From Sphaerolaimus hirsutus (taxonomy: Eukaryota; Nematoda; Chromadorea; Monhysterida; Sphaerolaimidae): a DNA stretch of 64,000 bases. The notes beneath the pieces were generated by a model. The model was given only the letters and a program-made list of their open reading frames with translations. It ran no database searches and had not been told where the DNA came from. Position 1 is the stretch's first letter; every line of letters begins with the position of its first letter. The position numbers and the translations under genes were made by a program. Shown piece by piece: positions 12,240-23,648 of the stretch. The DNA lies in NCBI GenBank assembly GCA_964036195.1, contig OZ038458.1:19667832-19731831 (forward strand), written 5' to 3'.

Positions 12240-15200
12240 ACAAATATTAAGTGATAAAATATCAAGTCAAATATCAAGTGATAAATGTCAAGTGGTAGAT
12301 TTCAAGTGAAATGTCCAGTGAAAAATGTCAATTGATAGATGTCAAGTGATAAATGTCAAGTGATAAATTTCAAGTGAAATGTCAAGTTTAATGTCAAGTG
12401 ATGAATCCTAATACTTATAGGGGCGTAAGGCTTGGGCCGCTGCCAAAAAATCCTACACACACAAGCTGACTTAGGGAGGGTATTCCTACAATTTTGAACT
12501 TGGACAACCCCCCATCCTATGCACCGGGGGCCACTGGTCGGGAACACCCCCTACATAAAAATAAAATCCCAATATAGGAGGTAGAACCCTATATTGAGTC
12601 TAGGTGCAGACCCAAGTGGGTCTGACTTGAGCTCTGGCTGTCTAGGGAGCTGGTTTTATACTGGGTGGGTGACAGAGGTTAGAGCAGTTACACTAACAGA
12701 GTGGGCGGAGCCTGCAAGCAAGCTGCTTTCAGGGGGCAGTCCCAGATTCTGTTAACTGCAAAGTAAGATGTCAAATGTCATGCAGTGTCAATTCTCATGA
12801 CAAATGCAAAGTAAAGTGTCAATTGTCATGCAAATTACAGTAATAAAATATTATTTTATTGATTGACATGACATTTGACATTTGAGATTTGACATTTTAC
12901 TTTACACTTTACATGGTCTGGAATTGGCACCAGCTGGCTCTGTTTGGACATGTTTGCTGTGGTCTGAAATTGGCACCAGCTGGCTCTGTTTGGACATGTT
13001 TGCTGTGGTCTGGAATTGGCACCAGCCGGCCCTGTTTGGACATGTTTGCTGTGGTCTGGAATTGGCACCAGCTGGCTCTGTTTGGACATGTTTGCTGATT
13101 CATTTGTCTATACAGGCAGGGCTTTGTGTGATGTGAGAATTTTGGTTGCACCACTAAAATGTCTAGTGATAGCAAATAAAAATGCAAAAATAAAAAATGT
13201 TGTCATATTTTCATATTTTTATTTTTCCCAATGGTAAAAACATGTAATGTAAATATTAAACATATAAAAGTAAATAATTTTTTTAAATAAAGGAGTAATT
13301 TGGGGTAAAACATTACAGAAAAAAGCAAAAAATTGCATTTGTGTCATGGTCTAAAATATCTTAATCATCAACAAAATCAATTAATATCAACACATCACAA
13401 ATATTAAGTGATAAAATATCAAGTCAAATATCAAGTGATAAATGTCAAGTGGTAGATTTCAAGTGAAATGTCCAGTGAAAAATGTCAATTGATAGATGTC
13501 AAGTGATAAATGTCAAGTGATAAATTTCAAGTGAAATGTCAAGTTTAATGTCAAGTGATGAATGTCAAGACAAATGTCAATTGATAAATGTCAATTGATA
13601 AATGTCAAGTGATAAATATCAAGTGATAAACGTCAAGTGATAGATGTCAAGTTATAAAACATCAAGTGATAAAATATCAAGTCAAATATCAAGTGATAAC
13701 TTTCAAGTCAAATGTCAACTGATAAATTTCAACTGAAATGTCAAGTTTTATGTCAAGTGATAAGTGTCATGTCAAATGTCAAGTTTAATGTCAAGTGATA
13801 AATTTCAAGTGAAATGTCAAGTTTAATGTCAAGTGATAAATGTCATGTCAAATGTCAAGTCAAATGTCAAGTTTAATGTCAACTGATAAATGTCATGTCA
13901 AATGTCAAGTGACAAATTTCAAGTCAAGTCAAATAACAAGTCATATGTCAAGTCAAATTTCAAGTGGTAAATGTCAAGTCAAATGTCAAGCTAAATGTCA
14001 AGTGATCAAGTATCAAATCAAATGTCAACTTATAAGTGTCAAGTCAAATGTCAAGTTGTAAATGTCAAGTCTCAAGTCAAGTCAAGTCAAATGTCAAGTG
14101 ATAAATGTAAGGTGAATATATAGTGATAACTTTCAATTGAAATGTCAAGTCAAATGCCAAGTGATAAATTTCAAGTGAAATGTCAAGTGATAAATTTCAA
14201 GTGAAATGTCAAGTTAAAGTTCAAGCTAAATGTCAAGTGATAAATGTCATGTCAAATGTCAAGTTTAATGTCAAGTGATAAATTGAAATGTCAAGTTTAA
14301 TGACAAGTGATAAATGTCATGTCAAATGTCAAGTCAAATGTCAAGTTTTCTGTCAACTGATAAATGTCATGTCAAATGTCAAGTGACAAATTTCACGTTA
14401 AGTCAAATAACAAGTCATATGTCAAGTCAAATTTCAAATGATAAATATCAAGTGATAAACGTCAAGTGATAGATGTCAAGTTATAAAACATCAAGTGATA
14501 AAATATCAAGTCAAATATCAAGTGATAACTTGTAAGTCAAATGTCAACTGATAAATTTCAACTGAAAAGTCAAGTTTAATGTCAAGTGATAAGTGTCATG
14601 TTAAATGTCAAGTCAAATGTCAAGTGATAAATTTCAAGTGAAATGTCAAGTAATAAATTTCAAGTGAAATGTCAAATCAAATGTCCAGTTAAATGTTAAG
14701 CTTAATGTCAAGTGATAAATGACATGTCAAATGTCAAGTTTAATGTCAAGTGATAAATTTCAAGTGAAATGTCAAGTTTAATGTCAAGTGATAAATGTCA
14801 TGTCAAATGTCAAGTCAAATGTCAAGTTAAATGTCAACTGATAAATGTCATGTCAAATGTCAAGTGACAAATTTCAAGTCAAGTCAAATAACAAGTCATA
14901 TGTCAAGTCAAATTTCAAGTGGTAAATGTCAAGTCAAATGTCAAGCTAAATGTCAAGTGATCAAATATCAAGTCAAATGTCAACTTATAAGTGTCCAGTC
15001 AAATGTTAAGTGATAAATGTCAAGCAATAAATGTCAGGCCAAATGTCAAGTGATAAATGTCAAGTGATAGATGTCAAGTGATAAAATATAAAGTGATAAA
15101 ATATCAAGTCAAATATCAAGTGATAAATGTCAAGTGGTAGATTTCAAGTTAAATGTCAAGTGAAAAATGTCAAGTGATAGATGTCAAGTGATAAATGTCA

Positions 15201-16135
15201 AGTGATAAATTTCAAGTGAAATGTCAAGTGATAAATGTCATGTCAAATGTCAAGTCAAATGTCAAGTTTTCTGTCAACTGATAAATGTCATGTCAAATGT
15301 CAAGTGACAAATTTCACGTTAAGTCAAATAACAAGTCATATGTCAAGTCAAATTTCAAATGATAAATATCAAGTGATAAACGTCAAGTGATAGATGTCAA
15401 GTTAAAAAAAAAATCAAGTGATAAAATATCAAGTCAAATATCAAGTGATAACTTTCAAGTCAAATGTCAACTGATAAATTTCAACTGAAATGTCAAGTTT
15501 AATGTCAAGTGATAAATGTCATGTCAAATGTCAAGTCAAATGTCAAGTGATAAATTTCAAGTGAAATGTCAAGTAATAAATTTCAAGTGAAATGTCAAGT
15601 CAAATGTCCAGTTAAATGTTAAGCTTAATGTCAAGTGATAAATGACATGTCAAATGTCAAGTTGAATGTCAAGTGATAAATTTCAAGTGAAATGTCAATT
15701 TAATGTCAAGTGATAAATGCCATGTCAAATGTCAAGTCAAATGTTAAGTTTAATGTCAACTGATAAATGTCATGTCAAATGTCAAGTTTAATGTCAAGTG
15801 ATAAATTGAAATGTCAAGTTTAATGTCAAGTGATAAATGTCATGTCAAATGTCAAGTCAAATGTCAAGTTTTCTGTCAACTGATAAATGTCATGTCAAAT
15901 GTCAAGTGACAAATTTCACATTAAGTCAAATAACAAGTCATACGTCAAGTCAAATTTCAAATGGTAAATGTCAAGTCAAATGTCAAGTTAAATGTCAAGT
16001 GATCAAATATCAAGTCAAATGTCAAAGTCTAAAGTCAAGTCAAATGGCATGTAAAAAGAGAAGTGAGAAGTGAATTGCAAAGAAAATTGGCAAAAGTCAA
16101 ATGAGAAGTGAAATGGCAAGTAAAAAATTAAATTG
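12240..16135. repeat. TGTCAAGT-type satellite with higher-order repeats
   Basis: Thousands of bases are built from short units such as AAATGTCAAGTGATA. Longer blocks recur at a spacing of about 1 kb (matching blocks near 13840, 14831 and 15837), showing higher-order amplification. The first part overlaps the second unit of the 1156-bp duplication. The monomer resembles the interior of the introner family (AAATGTCAAATGTCATG). Open frames inside are repeat artefacts. Confidence 0.85.
12730..12930 (-). mobile_element. Introner-family element, reverse, copy 2
   Basis: Duplicate of the element at 11573-11773, carried by the 1156-bp tandem duplication, with its own 46-bp array at about 12918-13103. 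Confidence 0.75.
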
Positions 16136-16529
16136 AAAAACTTTGATAAATGGATACTGAACTGTGATCCATATTTCTAGTTAATTATTTTTTGTGAACA
16201 ATCACATCATGCTATTGTCACAAATATGAGTTGTACATAGAAGCATGATACACTCCTTAACTCTTAATGGCGGACCAATTTTGTTTAAGAGACATTTCTC
16301 AATGAGTTTTGGATATGCCGTTTAACACACAGCATATGCAAATATCGTTGGCACGGGTTGGCACCATGCCAGCTGATATTTGTAGGATGAAATTCACCCG
16401 GTCACATATAAACTTGGCCCACATCCAAGTTATGGGTCGCATATTTTTGATCAAAATATAGTGCTGTTTGATGTGATACTGCCACTATATGGGTCTCCTA
16501 GGGTTATGATTTCAAATTGTGCAATTTTA
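16136..16529. other. Intergenic, no gene seen
   Basis: Degraded satellite gives way to unique AT-rich sequence. Nothing recognisable. Confidence 0.4.
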
Positions 16530-17285
16530 TGGAGTGGTGCCATCTACTCCAAAATGGTGCCATTTTCATGGAGTGGCGCCAACTACTCCAAAACGGCATC
16601 ATTTACATGGAGTGGTGCTAGGGTGGCAAAAATTTTTTTTACAGAAAACAGAAACGGAAAAAACATTTTCAGCGCCCGGAAAACGGAACGGAAATAAAAC
16701 AAAAAAAAATTGCACTTGGCGGAAAACGGAAACAGAAATGGAAAAAAAATTCAGCGGCTGGAAAACAGAAAAAGAGGCCGGAAAAACGGAAATGGCAAAA
16801 ACAAATTTGCACAGAAATGGAAAAACTTGCTAAAATTTTGCTGGAGAACAAATAAAATTTGCTTAAATTTTGCTGGAAGTAGAAAAAATTTGCAGTAATT
16901 TTGCTGGAAACAGAAAATTTTTCACATCATTGACAATCTGCATGAATTTCTACCAGTTTGGCTAATCAGAAAACAGAAAGTTGAGCCAGAAAAAGGTAAA
17001 ATGAGGCGGAAAAACTAGAAATTGAGGCGGAAAATGGAAAAGACGGAAAAACTGAAAATTTAGCCTAAAACGGAAAATGGAAAAAAAGTTGCCGGAAAAT
17101 GGAACGGAAAATGGAAAAAAAATTCAGCAGCCGGAAAACAGAACGGAAAAGGGAAAAAATTTGCCTGCGGAAAACGGAAACGGAAAACGGAAATTTGACA
17201 CCCTAAGTGGTGCCATCTACTCCAAAATGGCAGTGCCATCTACTCCAAAATGGCGCCATTTTTGTGGAGTGGCGCCATCTACTCG
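16530..17285. repeat. GGAGTGGTGCC short tandem repeat, split by a hAT-like insertion
   Basis: Units of the form GGAGTGGTGCCATCTACTCC followed by AAAATGGTGCC recur on both sides of the element at 16619-17205. Confidence 0.7.
16619..17205. mobile_element. hAT-like MITE with GGAAAACGGAAA arms
   Basis: It starts TAGGGTGGCAAAAATTTTTT and ends GAAATTTGACACCCTA. The perfect 8-bp duplication AGTGGTGC is at 16611-16618 and 17206-17213. Almost the whole body is a purine-rich GGAAAACGGAAA series. Related copies are 23649-24777 and a degraded one near 43640-43802. Confidence 0.85.
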
Positions 17286-19242
17286 CCAGCATATATATTG
17301 TTCAGCAAGACACCTACTGGGTGTCATTCGGGGAAGCATGGGCCACTGGCCACACAAAAGAAGTATATCAGTAAAAAAATGGCTAAAGCCAAACAAAAAG
17401 TGGACGCTGCCTCCACAGCAAATAGACATGAAGTGTGTCTCTCAAATGGACATGAAGTGCGTCTCTCAAATGGACATTAATATATATTGGATGCACAAAA
17501 GAAATGTATCATTGCTTTGAAAATGGCATACACTCCACTGATAACACAGTTTACTGTGGTTACATATCCCACCTGAATAAAGAAACTATTTGTATTACAT
17601 CAGAAGAGTTAAATGTATTGACAGTTAAATGCACAAAAGCAATATATCATTACATCTGCATTGTGAGAAATGTCTCACATTGAACCCAGACTTTTATTTA
17701 TTCAATAGTTTCCAAGGCAGATTACAGTGTTAGATGTACACATCCATGTAAAAAAAGTTTCACACCCTTCAACTATCTGAGACAAAAAAGAAAAAAATGA
17801 ACTCAAGTTTATCATAACAGCGTGAGCTTTTTGGTTTTGACTCTATTTTGACACTAAATCACCATAACCCTTGAATAGTACCCCCAGGGCTCAAAAAATT
17901 CAAATGATGAAATGATGGGCCCGACCGAAGGTCGGCGCGAGGACTGCTAGTATTGACATATTTACGACCCACTGTGCACCGTTTTTCTACCGTATTTAAG
18001 ATGTATCGCACTTCGCTGTTCAGTAAGATGTTGAATTTCATTGACGCTCAGCGAAGCGAAACATAAGTGGACCAAACCTGCGTAATATCATGTCTGCCGA
18101 CTATATCTACTATCTACAAATACATAATTCCCCTTTGAAACATTCCCACTTTTGAATAATTCCCCCGTAAGACTAGTGGGGAAAATAATTTTCCCTTGAA
18201 TAATTCCCACCTAAAGGCATACGATCAATTTGTTATGTCCAATTTGAAAAAAGGTGGCATGCTAATAAAGCACATTTCGTTGGAACGTGTTGATTCTGAC
18301 GAAACAAAAATTTCTCCCCTTTCATTTCATTTCATTTCAACGACAATACCACGGGTGGCTACGAGAGTCATGGATATAAACAATGTATCAAAGAAAAAAG
18401 GTGATTAAAACATACAACCGGTACATTCTGACGGGTGATAGGTAGATGGACAGGTGAACTGTTAAACAATCAAAAGGTACAAGAGAATAGCCAATATAGC
18501 GTTTTGCAGAATAGTAATAACCGTAATTGATGATACCAAGGCCTTGGATTTAATATAAGAATTTATAATAACTAGCCGGAATAACAATACAAGAGTTTAT
18601 TGCGAAGTTGGCATGTGAGGTAAGATTGGTGTATTTAAATAATAGAAAACCGGTTTTATGTTTGAGATATATATAATTCTCCTATAGGTTTTCTAATGTA
18701 AGCACCAGATAGAGACATATTTTCTCTTCTACAGTGCATTATTCCCGCGGGTTGTTACGTACCATGCTTTGTGCCAACTGTGGTCACATTTTTTATGTGC
18801 CTCTTGTTTAGCGCAAATCCGGTATCCCCTTGAATAATTCCTCCCTCGAATAGTTCTCCTCAAAGAAGTCTGATGGTAAAATATTTCCTGGAGGAATTAT
18901 TTTCGCTAGAATATATAACCTTCCTCATTGAAAAATGGGTTATGTTTTCGCTCTTGCTGGATTCTGCTGAAAAAATATCGCTAGATTCCATCCATGTACC
19001 ATTCGGTTCCAAGGTGATTTCATCTCTCCGGATAAGACTTGGGAATATTTCGTGGGGGGGGTTCATAAAGTACCTAGCTGCTACACTACTGTAATGGTTT
19101 AATAGCAATTACTATTTGCAAGTATGAATACCTGTATAGCGATGATGTAGTTCATTTGTAAACAGTAGCACTTCACCCAGCCCCAGATTTTATTAGAAAG
19201 ACATGCACGCCGAGCACGCCCGACACGCCCGGCAAATGCAAA
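17286..19242. other. Intergenic, decayed elements
   Basis: No gene is supported. CCCCTTGAATAATTCC-type fragments near 18130-18205 and 18830-18900 look like decayed members of the poly-C MITE family. Confidence 0.4.
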
Positions 19243-19884
19243 TGAGGCGTCCAATTCTAAAAGTCGACAAGTCCAAAATATGACAATTTTGAGTTAGCCC
19301 CAGAAACGTCATCTGGGGCTACTCCCGCACATTTTCCATGATTTTCCATAAATTTTGTGACCTGTTATGCCCATATGGCAAAGTGCCAAATTTAACATTT
19401 TTGGGAAAAATGCAAAAAATTTGGGCAAGAAGTCGACAAGTCCACTTAGTTTTGGGCTAAAAGTCGACAAGTCCACCTTCCGCCGCCTTTTTTATGGGAA
19501 AAAAACGCTAGAAATGTGATAAGTCCATCATGGACACCGATTTCTAAAAGTCGACAAGTCCATAAATTTCTTATAAGGCAGGCGCAACGCGGGCGGGAAC
19601 AAAAATGTTCTATAGTGCAAGAAGGCGACAAGTCCATTTCCCTCCCCAAAACAGTTTTGTTCTGTCCGAGTAGAATTTTATAGACACCCAATTTTTCACA
19701 ACTACGTTGAGAGCAGCAGCTGAAAATTTGACACTTTATTGTTAACATTTGGAACTAATGTTGAGCATGAGAGTGCCCCATTGGACACGCACCACAGACC
19801 TGGAATTGGAAATGAAACTTAAAATGCGATTTACTCACAATCGCATTTTGTGGACTTGTCGACTTTTAGAATCAGAAGCCTCAA
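19243..19884. mobile_element. GTCGACAAGTCC inverted-repeat element, copy 1
   Basis: It starts TGAGGCGTCCAATTCTAAAA and ends TTTTAGAATCAGAAGCCTCA. AAAGTCGACAAGTCCA recurs several times inside, and there is a short internal hairpin (AGCCCCAG ... CTGGGGCT). The second copy is at 53456-54097. Confidence 0.8.
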
Positions 19885-20915
19885 ATGAGTCCACATAAAT
19901 AGTGATCGATTTCCATGACACGATGATCTCGGGATTAATCGAGAAAATAACTTCACAAAATGATTTTGTGCATTTTTTTATTCTACGATACATATTTAGC
20001 AGTACTTTAAATCGAAGGCTCCACTTGAAATTATAATGTACCGTAAGCGCACCTAAGATCGGATGGGAATCATCTACATTTCTAATGTAATACACCTGTG
20101 CAAGGCAAACAATTTGTCAGTGTTCCGTTTACTAATTGGCTTAGGTGCAAGTGACACTCGTACCTCCTTCCAGAGAATCAGCGCATCACCAAAACACTCA
20201 GACCTAAGCCTACCTAAGCAGAGCCTAAAATATTGCAAAATTATCACACACATTTGTATGTAAAGTATGTGCATGCAAAGTGCAAATCGTATCCAAATAA
20301 AAAATAAGAAGAGTATTCAAGTCGAATTTTTGGCACATTTTCAAAAAAAAAATCATAAAAAGAATGCCGATGAATTCAATCACGCTGTGCAATTTATGTG
20401 ACTCACTCAACTTAAATGTGAATATGAATTTCCGTGAAAGTGTGGCGACGGCGAGTCACTGTAATGAGAAATTAACTAGTTACTTAGATGGAGTAGAAAT
20501 TCACAGTTATATTTGACAGCTGAAAATGGGAAATTGCTTTTACTACGTGTCGAAAATATAGGAAAAGCATTGTTTTCATATCAAGATAGAAATTTGCCTG
20601 AACGAGAAATACATGTTTCCTCGACATACACACAAGCTGGATTCACAGCATAACGATCAAAAGGAGGTGATGCGACAAATTCAACATCAACCTCCTATTG
20701 AAAGTTATGCTGTAACTCCGGCTTAACACTCAGTCATTGTTTTTAACGTGTTTTCTGCGTTACACATCAAAATCACAAACTGCAGTTTTTACACTCATTT
20801 TGGGTGGCCGTATTTCGAGGGGGGGGGGGTATTTCGAGGAAAAATGGTAAATAGGTCGAGTGCATAGGTAATAATATTCAGAATCCCCAAATAATGCAAT
20901 TTCTCACAGATCGTC
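19885..20915. other. Intergenic upstream of receptor A
   Basis: No gene seen. About 20700-20850 is the remaining G-rich half of a poly-C MITE ending TATTTCGAGGAAAAATGG. Confidence 0.45.
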
Positions 20916-23165
20916 ATGATGGCAGCATGCAATGCAACAATGGAGATAATTTCTAACACATCACATCAAGTTCATATATTTGTCAGGCTAACCTTATCAG
21001 TATTTGGAGTTTTCTCCAATATGTTACTGATTGTAACCACGCAAAAGGCAATTTTGATGGACAGAATTGCGAAGGCGCAGTTCACAAATCTCGGCGTGGC
21101 ATTTTTTGTTTGGCAGATTTGTGACATGTTTTTGATCGGCCATGAAGTGGGTGTTACCTATGTATTTGGTGAACCGTGCTTTTTGATGGTTGGTGCTTGA
21201 TATTGTGTGATGATGCTATTGTGGTCAGTAGTGATGTGAAAAGCGCCAGAACGTTGGCGTCAAGCGCCAAAAGCGCCATGGTGATTTTCCGATCCCCGGC
21301 GCCAAGCGCCAATGGCGCCAGAGCAAAATGGTGCCAAGCGTCAGAAGCGCCATGGCGCTATTTGCTTTGGCGCTAGCGCCAGGCGCCAGCTCCATGGCGC
21401 TTTTACATCACTAGCGGTCAGTCCTATTGCCATGCACACTCACAGATGCAGAGAATGACATGCAGTTTTATTTTGTGGATTATAACAGCGCAATATTCCA
21501 CTGCAATATACACCCTGGTTTCTATTGCAATTGAAAAGCTGGTGCCACTCCCAAACCCTGCAAAATGTCAAATGTCATGCAAAGTGTCAAAAGTCATGGA
21601 AAATACCCTGGAAAATGACAAACGCGTTTGCCATTTTGCAGGGCATTTTCCATGACTTTTAACACTTTGCATGACATTTGACATTTTACAGGGTCTGGGC
21701 ATACCCCCTGGTTTGCACGTACTACCTTACCAAGCATAGTTTAGAGCCCACATGTCATGGCCATGGGCCACTATTCTTCTGCATGATTGGTGTGTTTGGT
21801 GGTTTGCTATTAGCGTTCCAAAAATTATGGGAGACTTATATTTAAAAAAATATACAAATCTTATATTTATAAATATTTTTTCCAAGTTCTTTCAGAGATA
21901 TTTAATTGTAACGGTATATTTTACGAGAAGAAAATATCTCCAATTCATATTTTTTATAGATTGGTACCCATATTTTCTCTGTGGTTTTTATCAAAAATCA
22001 AATAACCTAATTTCAATTTTTAAAGAATTTTTTTTGAGATTATTAATATTTTATAATATTTTCTGAAAAACATTGGATTTTCCATTGTCCTATTTTGGAA
22101 CGTTTTTTTTGGGTTGTGACTGATTGCAACAATAGCGTAATAAAAATTGTTCACAGGATTGCCCTGGGCAGCTGGCTGGATTCTAACCAGCCACAGAATC
22201 ATTTCCTACACTTTCATAGAGCCATATGTTTCAACAGCAAATCAACTGGTGCCCCGCTGTGATCACAATGAGGTCTCAGGCAACCCAAAAGTTGACAAAG
22301 CCTTGTCAGCAATACTTTTACTGTCGGCACTATTTTGTCTGGAGCCAGTTCCGCAAATTGAGAAGGAGAAGTGAAATGGCAAAAGCGAAGTGAATTAAGA
22401 AGTAAAATGGCACAGTGAAAAGAAATTACTTCTTTTTTATTTTCTACTTCGCTTTTGCCAATGTTCTTGCCATTTCACTTCGCTTTTGCCATTTCACTTC
22501 TCACTTTTTAATTTGTGGAACTGGCACCTGGTTTTGTACTCGACAGTGTGGAAGTGGAGTAAGATTTTTTGGCGAGATTTTCGGAACCACCCACAGTCAC
22601 TCAGCGTGAGATTATACACAAACAGGGCGCTGGATACAACAAAGTTTGAATTCTATTTTGTTTTTGTGATTTGTAGCATTATCAATTTGTTTTTTTACCG
22701 CACTGGCAGGTCGATACTAATTCTCATTGTATTTCATTGTATAATGGTGATCATCACGGTTTCCGGATATGCTGGCTATCAGGTTGTGTTGCAAAAAAAA
22801 TCTGAAAAATGTTTGCAAAATCTGAAAAATTCTGAAATACATCTTTTTTGTGTCTGCTCAAAACTTATTGATCCATAATTTTACAGGCCGCAGAAAGTGG
22901 CACAAAACTCAAAATGTGGCTTCGATTATCTATGACAGTATCTCAAATTATGCCGAGCCTTGGACCTGTAATTCTGATCAGCACGCAAAAGGCACTGAAT
23001 GATTCATTTGCACATTTGATCGTAACCAAGCTTCTACCTGCTTTTGGGAAAGTTAATCTCAACAACAGAGTGGCGGCGGCTGTTCAAATGACGTCACCAG
23101 AAATTATCAATTCAGCAAAAGGGCATCGTGCTCAAGACACGTACTTTGAAATGTACAAATTTTGA
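20916..23165 (+). CDS. Seven-transmembrane receptor A (nematode Sra-superfamily-like)
   Basis: Exons: 20916-21188, 21446-21541, 21711-21789, 22157-22341, 22531-22643, 22710-22782, 22887-23165; 365 codons plus stop. The product is probably a chemosensory GPCR in the plasma membrane. It has an N-terminal glycosylation site (CNAT), hydrophobic helices in every exon, SIAIEKL after the third helix, LPWAAGW before the fifth, a CDHNEVSGNPK loop and the C-terminus YFEMYKF. It aligns end to end with paralogues B and C; once the two introners are removed, exon 1 is 273 bp, exon 2 is 175 bp and exon 3 is 298 bp, exactly as in B. The start was chosen by alignment (MMAACNAT with MDLACNAT). CACAG lies six bases before ATG. 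Intron 22783-22886 is private to this copy. Oddities: both introners have CTG-type 3' ends, so normal splicing is uncertain; intron 1 holds a GCGCC MITE. The family assignment rests on pattern resemblance only. Confidence 0.75.
21231..21411. mobile_element. GCGCC-palindrome MITE in receptor A intron 1
   Basis: It starts GTGATGTGAAAAGCGCC and ends GGCGCTTTTACATCAC, with TA on both sides. It fills most of the first intron. Confidence 0.8.
21542..21710 (+). mobile_element. Introner in receptor A exon 2, CTG type
   Basis: A 169-bp fold-back from GTGCCACTCCCAAACCCTG to TACCCCCTG, with CTG duplicated at 21539-21541 and 21708-21710. Removing it joins EKL to VCTYYL in frame and gives the 175-bp exon length of paralogue B. 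It contains in-frame stops and its length is not a multiple of three, so retention would kill the protein. The 3' end is TG instead of AG. An in-frame AG exists 24 bases further on and would delete eight residues. Confidence 0.85.
22342..22530 (+). mobile_element. Second-family introner in receptor A exon 3
   Basis: A 189-bp inverted repeat starting GAGCCAGTTCCGC and ending GGAACTGGCACCTG, with CTG duplicated at 22339-22341 and 22528-22530. The arms carry AGAAGTGAAATGGCAAAAG and its complement, not the AAATGTCAAATGTCATG body of the first family. Precise removal gives CL-VLYSTVWKW in frame and the 298-bp exon length. Its first bases are GA where the pairing arm predicts GT, so neither splice dinucleotide is canonical. 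Confidence 0.8.
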
Positions 23166-23527
23166 TTGTGTTCATCTGCTGATATGGTATTTATGCTCAT
23201 ATTGTGTGAATGTGATGTCACAATAATATTTGTTCTGTAGTTTCGCTAACGTTTGTTCAAATTTCCTTCAAATTTCCTTTTTACGTGGGTTGATACTCAG
23301 ATTTTTTATGATATAACATCATTTGGCGATTCATTTGCTTTAGAATAACTTGTGCTCCTTTCAATCAACGACTAAGGTCTAGTGATGGAAAAAGCGCCAG
23401 GACTTTCATTTGGCACGAACCAGAGTTGCGAAAGCGCATTTACGCTTACCCGAAATACCCGGGTATTTGGGTATTTATACTTTTATATATGGTATATATA
23501 CGCTTTTATATATTTATATATGGTATA
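23166..23527. other. Intergenic between receptor A and a nested MITE
   Basis: No gene. A truncated GCGCC element begins near 23383 (GTGATGGAAAAAGCGCCAGG). Confidence 0.45.
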
Positions 23528-23648
23528 CCGTATTTCCTCGAAATACCCCCCCCCCTCGAAATACCCCCCCTCAAAATGGGCACTATGGATTTGTGGTCCG
23601 GGAAATGCATAACAGACGTTCAAAACACTTACTGTGTTACGTTAGAAC

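Larger units (their letters stand above)
11251..13563. repeat. Tandem duplication of a ~1156-bp unit
   Basis: 11251-12406 and 12407-13563 are almost identical. The visible differences are single bases and one-base indels, for example one extra G around 12620 and GCTGG versus GCCGG in the 46-bp repeats. Each copy holds a reverse introner-family element, four 46-bp repeats and the start of the TGTCAAGT satellite. Apparent open frames occur identically in both copies and follow the tandem repeats, so I do not call genes. Confidence 0.9.

Noticed and set aside
11699..13187. Repeated open frames on both strands (CQFQTT / SVWTCLL type proteins)
   Set aside because: They follow the 46-bp tandem array and the duplicated block; frames are open on both strands because of the repeat composition.
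12240..16135. CRISPR-like regular repeats
   Set aside because: The units are contiguous short tandem repeats without unique spacers, in a eukaryotic intergenic region; this is satellite DNA.
16461..17520. Lysine-rich open frames
   Set aside because: They are translations of GGAAAACGG simple repeats inside a hAT-like element.
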